Assembly: GCF_016862755.1 (NCBI RefSeq)
Contig: NZ_BONO01000028.1
Span: forward strand, 1 to 59,543
Direction of reading: 5' to 3'
From: Cellulomonas pakistanensis
GTDB taxonomy: Bacteria > Actinomycetota > Actinomycetes > Actinomycetales > Cellulomonadaceae
DNA: 59,543 nucleotides
Numbering within the stretch: the stretch's first letter is position 1; every line of letters starts with the position of its first letter. Made by a program: the position numbers and the translations under genes. The notes beneath the pieces were generated by a model. It was not told where the DNA came from. It ran no database searches and worked only from the letters and a program-made list of their open reading frames with translations. This document shows positions 56,182 through 59,543 of the stretch, one piece after another.

Positions 56182-57066
56182 ATGGCCGACGCCGACCTCC
56201 CGCAGCTCCGCGCCCTGCTCGCCGTCGTCGACGAGGGCTCGTTCGAGGGCGCGGCCGTCGCGCTGCACCTCACGCAGTCGGCCGTGAGCCAGCGCATCCG
56301 CGCGCTGGAGACCGCGGTCGGCCAGGTGCTCGTGCGGCGCACGCGGCCCGCGGGGGTGACCGACGCCGGCGCGGTGTACCTGCGCCTGGCGCGGCAGGTG
56401 CTGGCGCTGTCCGACGAGGCGCGCGCCGCCGTGACCGCGGGCGCGACGTCCGGCCGGCCGGTGCTGCCGATCGCGGTGAACTCCGACTCGCTCGGCACCT
56501 GGGTGCTGCCCGCGCTGGCGCCGCTCGCCGACGAGATCGTGTTCGACCTGCACCGCGAGGACCAGGACCACTCCGCCGACCTGCTGCGGGAGGGTGCCGT
56601 GGTCGCCGCGATCACCACCGCCGCGCGCCCCGTGCAGGGCTGCACCTCGCACCGTCTCGGCGTCCTGCGCTACCGGCCGATGGTCGCCGCGGACCGGGCC
56701 GCCGCGCTGCTGCCGGACGGTCCGACGCCGGCCGGGCTCGCCGCCGCGCCGCTCGTCGTGTTCGACAAGAAGGACGACCTGCAGGACCGGTACCTGCGCG
56801 GTCGCGGCGCCGATCCGCTGCTCGCGCCCCGGCACCACGTGCCCTCCTCCGCGGACTTCGCGCTCGCCGTCCGGCTCGGGCTGGGCTGGGGGATGCTGCC
56901 CGAGGCGGACGCCCGCGCCGGCGAGGAGGACGGCACGCTGGTCGACCTCGACCCGGGCCGGCACGTCGACGTCGTCCTGCACTGGCAGCAGTGGACCGTG
57001 CGGACGGCGGCGCTCGAGCGGACCGGCGCGGCGGTGCGGGCGGCCGCGGCGGCGTACCTGCGCTGA
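56182..57066 (+). CDS. LysR-type regulator ArgP/LysG
   Basis: 294-residue LysR-type regulator. The N-terminal HTH is LPQLRALLAVVDEGSFEGAA then LHLTQSAVSQRIRALETAVG. The effector domain with VNSDSLGTWVLPAL is diagnostic of the ArgP/LysG branch that senses lysine and arginine. It should activate the divergent LysE exporter gene. Leaderless start: the -10 hexamer lies 6 nt upstream of the ATG. Palindrome copy B and an 8-bp repeat array occupy its upstream region. Confidence 0.93.
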   Translation: MADADLPQLRALLAVVDEGSFEGAAVALHLTQSAVSQRIRALETAVGQVLVRRTRPAGVTDAGAVYLRLARQVLALSDEARAAVTAGATSGRPVLPIAVNSDSLGTWVLPALAPLADEIVFDLHREDQDHSADLLREGAVVAAITTAARPVQGCTSHRLGVLRYRPMVAADRAAALLPDGPTPAGLAAAPLVVFDKKDDLQDRYLRGRGADPLLAPRHHVPSSADFALAVRLGLGWGMLPEADARAGEEDGTLVDLDPGRHVDVVLHWQQWTVRTAALERTGAAVRAAAAAYLR

Positions 57067-57071
57067 GGTCG

Positions 57072-57142
57072 TCGAGGTCGGCGGTTCCGCCGCGACACGC
57101 GGTGCGACACGCCGAGCGCGGGCGCGGAACCGGCGACCTCGA
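57072..57142. terminator. Palindrome between argP and GH65 genes
   Basis: Arms 57072-57090 and 57124-57142 (19 bp, one mismatch) with a 33-nt loop holding two GCGACAC copies. The outer arm reads TCGAGGTCG. It lies between convergent stops at 57066 and 57158. Terminator position. Confidence 0.75.
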
Positions 57143-57157
57143 GAGGGCGGCCCTCGC

Positions 57158-59488
57158 TCAGGTCTCGTCGAACACCGGGTGCCGGCCCGGCGGCTGCGGC
57201 GGGGACGGGTGGTGCTCGAGCGGCGGCTGGGGGCGCTCCTGCTCCGGGGCCGCGGTCGACAGGTGTACGGGCTCGCCGTGGTGGGTCAGCAGGATCTCGT
57301 CCCCGGACAGCAGCCGGTAGGTCACCAGGTCCCGCCGGACGTCCACCTCCGCCCGCGCGCCGCCCTGCAGCACGGTGAACGACACCCGGGTGAGCCGGCG
57401 CGGCAGCCGCGGCACCAGGTCCAGCGTGTCGCCGCGCTGCCGCAGGCCGCCGAGCCCGACCACGAGCGCCGTCCACGCGCCGGCGAGCGCCGCGACGTGC
57501 AGGCCCTCGCCGGTCTCCGCGCGGAGGTCGGACAGGTCGATGAGCGCGCACTCGCGGGCGTACGCGTAAGCGAGGTCCGGGTGCCCGACCTCGGCGGCGA
57601 CCACCGCCTGCGCGGGCGCGGACAGCGACGAGTCCCGGACGGTGATCGCCTCGTAGTAGGCGAAGTCGCGCCGCTTCTGCTCGACCGGGATGTCGTCGGC
57701 CGCCACGTGCAGCGCGAGCACGAGGTCGGCCTGCTTGGTGACCTGCCGCCGGTAGAGCTCGGCGTACGGGTGGTGCTCCTGGAGGGGGTACTGCGCGTTC
57801 CGCTCCGCCGCGAAGTCCCACGGCGCCTGCCGGGTGAAGCCCTCGTGCTGCTCGGTGATCCCGAGGTCGGTGGAGTGCGGGACCATCATCCGGTCGGCGG
57901 CGCGCCGCCACTCGGCCCGCTCCGTGGCGGTCACGCCGAGGCGTGCGGCGACGTCGGGGTGCCGCTCGCAGGCGTCGGCGGCGGCGCGCAGGTTCTCCCG
58001 CGCCATGAGGTTCGTGTACGCGTTGTTGTCGACGATCGCCGTGTACTCGTCCGGGCCGGTGACCCCGTCGATCCGGAACCCCTCGGGCGTGTGGTGGCCG
58101 CGGCCGGCCCACAGCCGGGCGGTCGGCACGAGCAGGTCGACCGCGACGTCCCGGTCGAACACCTCGTCGCCGGTCGCGACGACGTGCCGGGCCGCCGCGC
58201 AGCCGATGCCGGCGTTGACGTGGTAGGCGGCGGTGCTCGCCGGCCAGTAGCCGGAGCACTCCTTGCCGCTGATCGTCCGCCACGGGAACGTCACGCCCGG
58301 CAGCCCGAGCTCGACCGCCCGGGCGCGGGCCTGGGGGAGCGTCCCGCGCCGCCAGCGCAGGTGGTCGGCGGCCGCGCGGGGCAGCACGTGGTCGAGCACC
58401 GGGAGCACGAAGCACTCCGAGTCCCAGAACGTGTGCCCGTGGTAGCCGGTGCCGCCGAGCCCCTTGGCGCGGATGCCGGCGCCGTCGGCTTGGGCCGAGG
58501 CCTGCACGACCTGGAGCAGCGCGTACCGGACGCCGAGCTGCAGCTCGTCGTCGCCCTCGACCTGCACGTCGCCGCGCGCCCAGATGCCGGCGAGCTCGGT
58601 CTCCTGCTCGTGCCGCAGGCCGGACCAGCCCGCCTCGCGCGCGCCCCGCAGCTCGGCGTCGGCCTGGGTGTGCAGGGCCTCGGGGTCGCTGCCGCCCGCG
58701 TAGGCGGCCAGGACGACGAGCTCGACCTGCTGGCCCGCGCGGAGGTCGACGGACAGGACGGCGCCGTGCGGGTCGTCGGTCGACCACCGGGCGTCGACGC
58801 CGTCGTCCGCGGTGACCAGGTGCGCGGTGCGCACCACCAGCTCGCGGCCGGACCGCTCGGCGCGCTGGTGCACCGCGGAGCCCTCCGGGTCGTGCCGGCA
58901 GGTGAGCGTGCGCACGCCGGGCTCGTCCGCCGGGCCGGCGTCCGCGTGCCCGCAGCCGGGGACCGGCCGGGCGGTGAGCGTCACCGCGTCCTCGGCCCGG
59001 ACGCGCCACCGCGTCGCGACCACGCCGCGCCGGGTCAGCGACACCAGGCGCCGGGTGCTCAGCGTCACCGCGGCGCCCGACCGCGCGGTCCAGCGCGCCT
59101 CGCGGTCCAGGACGCCGCGGCGCAGGTCGAGCACGCGGTCGTCGTGCCGGGCCTCGCCGGGCCCGGCGGCGTCGGACGGGGGTGCGTCGAGCTCGTCGCC
59201 GTCGACGGTCCAGCCGACCGCCCACGCGTCCACCACGGGCACGAGGACCTCGTCGACCTCGGGGTCGGCGTAGGCGCGCTCGGCGTAGGTGTGCGGCACC
59301 TCCTCGTGCACGGTGGCGAGGAGGGTGCCGGGCCCGTGCCCGTGGCCGGGGCGCTCGGGCACGGCGCGCACGCCGAGGTACCCGTTGGACAGCGTCAGGA
59401 CGGAGGCGGCGGCCGCGGGGTGGTGCAGGTCCAGCTCGGACTGCCGGACGTGCCAGGGGTCGTCGGATCGGTGGTGCACGGGGGTCAC
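57158..59488 (-). CDS. GH65 family glycoside phosphorylase/hydrolase
   Basis: 776-residue GH65 protein. The N-terminal beta-sandwich (VLTLSNGYLGVRAVPERPGH) leads to an (alpha/alpha)6 barrel with GYHGHTFWDSECFVLPVL, the general acid E481 in GVTGPDEYTAIVDNNAYTN, and TKQADLVLAL. The family phosphorolyses maltose, trehalose, kojibiose, nigerose and similar; some are hydrolases, and specificity cannot be read here. The GTG at 59488 is provisional; GTG codons at 59479 and 59515 are alternatives. A beta-phosphoglucomutase gene often lies next to such genes and could be just outside the window. Confidence 0.88.
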   Translation of the reverse strand: MTPVHHRSDDPWHVRQSELDLHHPAAAASVLTLSNGYLGVRAVPERPGHGHGPGTLLATVHEEVPHTYAERAYADPEVDEVLVPVVDAWAVGWTVDGDELDAPPSDAAGPGEARHDDRVLDLRRGVLDREARWTARSGAAVTLSTRRLVSLTRRGVVATRWRVRAEDAVTLTARPVPGCGHADAGPADEPGVRTLTCRHDPEGSAVHQRAERSGRELVVRTAHLVTADDGVDARWSTDDPHGAVLSVDLRAGQQVELVVLAAYAGGSDPEALHTQADAELRGAREAGWSGLRHEQETELAGIWARGDVQVEGDDELQLGVRYALLQVVQASAQADGAGIRAKGLGGTGYHGHTFWDSECFVLPVLDHVLPRAAADHLRWRRGTLPQARARAVELGLPGVTFPWRTISGKECSGYWPASTAAYHVNAGIGCAAARHVVATGDEVFDRDVAVDLLVPTARLWAGRGHHTPEGFRIDGVTGPDEYTAIVDNNAYTNLMARENLRAAADACERHPDVAARLGVTATERAEWRRAADRMMVPHSTDLGITEQHEGFTRQAPWDFAAERNAQYPLQEHHPYAELYRRQVTKQADLVLALHVAADDIPVEQKRRDFAYYEAITVRDSSLSAPAQAVVAAEVGHPDLAYAYARECALIDLSDLRAETGEGLHVAALAGAWTALVVGLGGLRQRGDTLDLVPRLPRRLTRVSFTVLQGGARAEVDVRRDLVTYRLLSGDEILLTHHGEPVHLSTAAPEQERPQPPLEHHPSPPQPPGRHPVFDET

Positions 59489-59543
59489 TTCACCACAGCG
59501 GCCGCGTCGCGGCACGGGGAAGGGCCCTCCAGTCGGGCCTAGG

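Overview
The window comes from a very GC-rich (over 70 %) actinobacterium, most likely a Cellulomonas-like facultative anaerobe of the Micrococcales. Pointers are the GuaB1-type CBS-containing GMP reductase, DUF3000 next to an RNase D/HRDC protein, a pyruvate formate-lyase pair, an AfsR/SARP regulator, GlgX-TreY-TreZ, and a D-amino-acid-ligase-like ATP-grasp protein that fits a D-Asp/D-Glu peptidoglycan cross-bridge. The genus assignment is inference. I count 46 protein genes, see no tRNA, rRNA or CRISPR, and find no gene-free stretch longer than about 270 bases.

Layout. 1-12 kb, all minus strand: DUF1801 protein, APH-type kinase, EI24 membrane protein, MATE exporter, CoA-type Nudix hydrolase, class I glutamine amidotransferase, GuaB1, then a sugar ABC importer (LacI repressor, lipoprotein, two permeases, no ATPase). 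12-20.4 kb, plus: a glycogen-debranching-type glucosidase divergent from lacI, dxs, pflB, pflA and a small toxin-antitoxin cassette bracketed by 28-bp direct repeats of the pflA 3' end. 20.4-25.6 kb, minus: FadB/FadJ-type beta-oxidation enzyme, RNase D, LuxR-type regulator, DUF3000. 25.6-31 kb: gnd coupled to an ATP-grasp ligase, a small conserved protein, a RibD-C reductase and ZapE. 31-37.6 kb: glgX-treY-treZ, a translationally coupled operon converting glycogen-type glucans to trehalose. 37.8-45 kb: small protein, methyltransferase, AfsR-like regulator, M20 amidohydrolase, SpoU methylase. 45-51.8 kb: two-component system divergent from an ABC-2 exporter, a VanY-like lipoprotein, a serine hydrolase, DUF3072. 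51.9-59.5 kb: BCCT transporter, APC permease, LysE exporter with divergent ArgP/LysG regulator, GH65 phosphorylase.

How genes work together. Storage and import of alpha-glucans is a recurrent theme (LacI/ABC/debranching cluster, GlgX-TreY-TreZ, GH65). pflBA supports fermentative growth. LysE-ArgP and APC/BCCT handle amino acids and osmolytes.

Most notable non-coding signals: (1) the repeat-bracketed TA cassette; (2) a set of long-stemmed intergenic palindromes whose arms begin CGAG, two sharing the core GCAGAAGATGCG with 21-nt loops; (3) twelve genes that look leaderless (TANNNT hexamer 6-8 nt before the start); (4) well-formed operator-like palindromes in front of lacI, pflB, the two-component/ABC pair and lysE.
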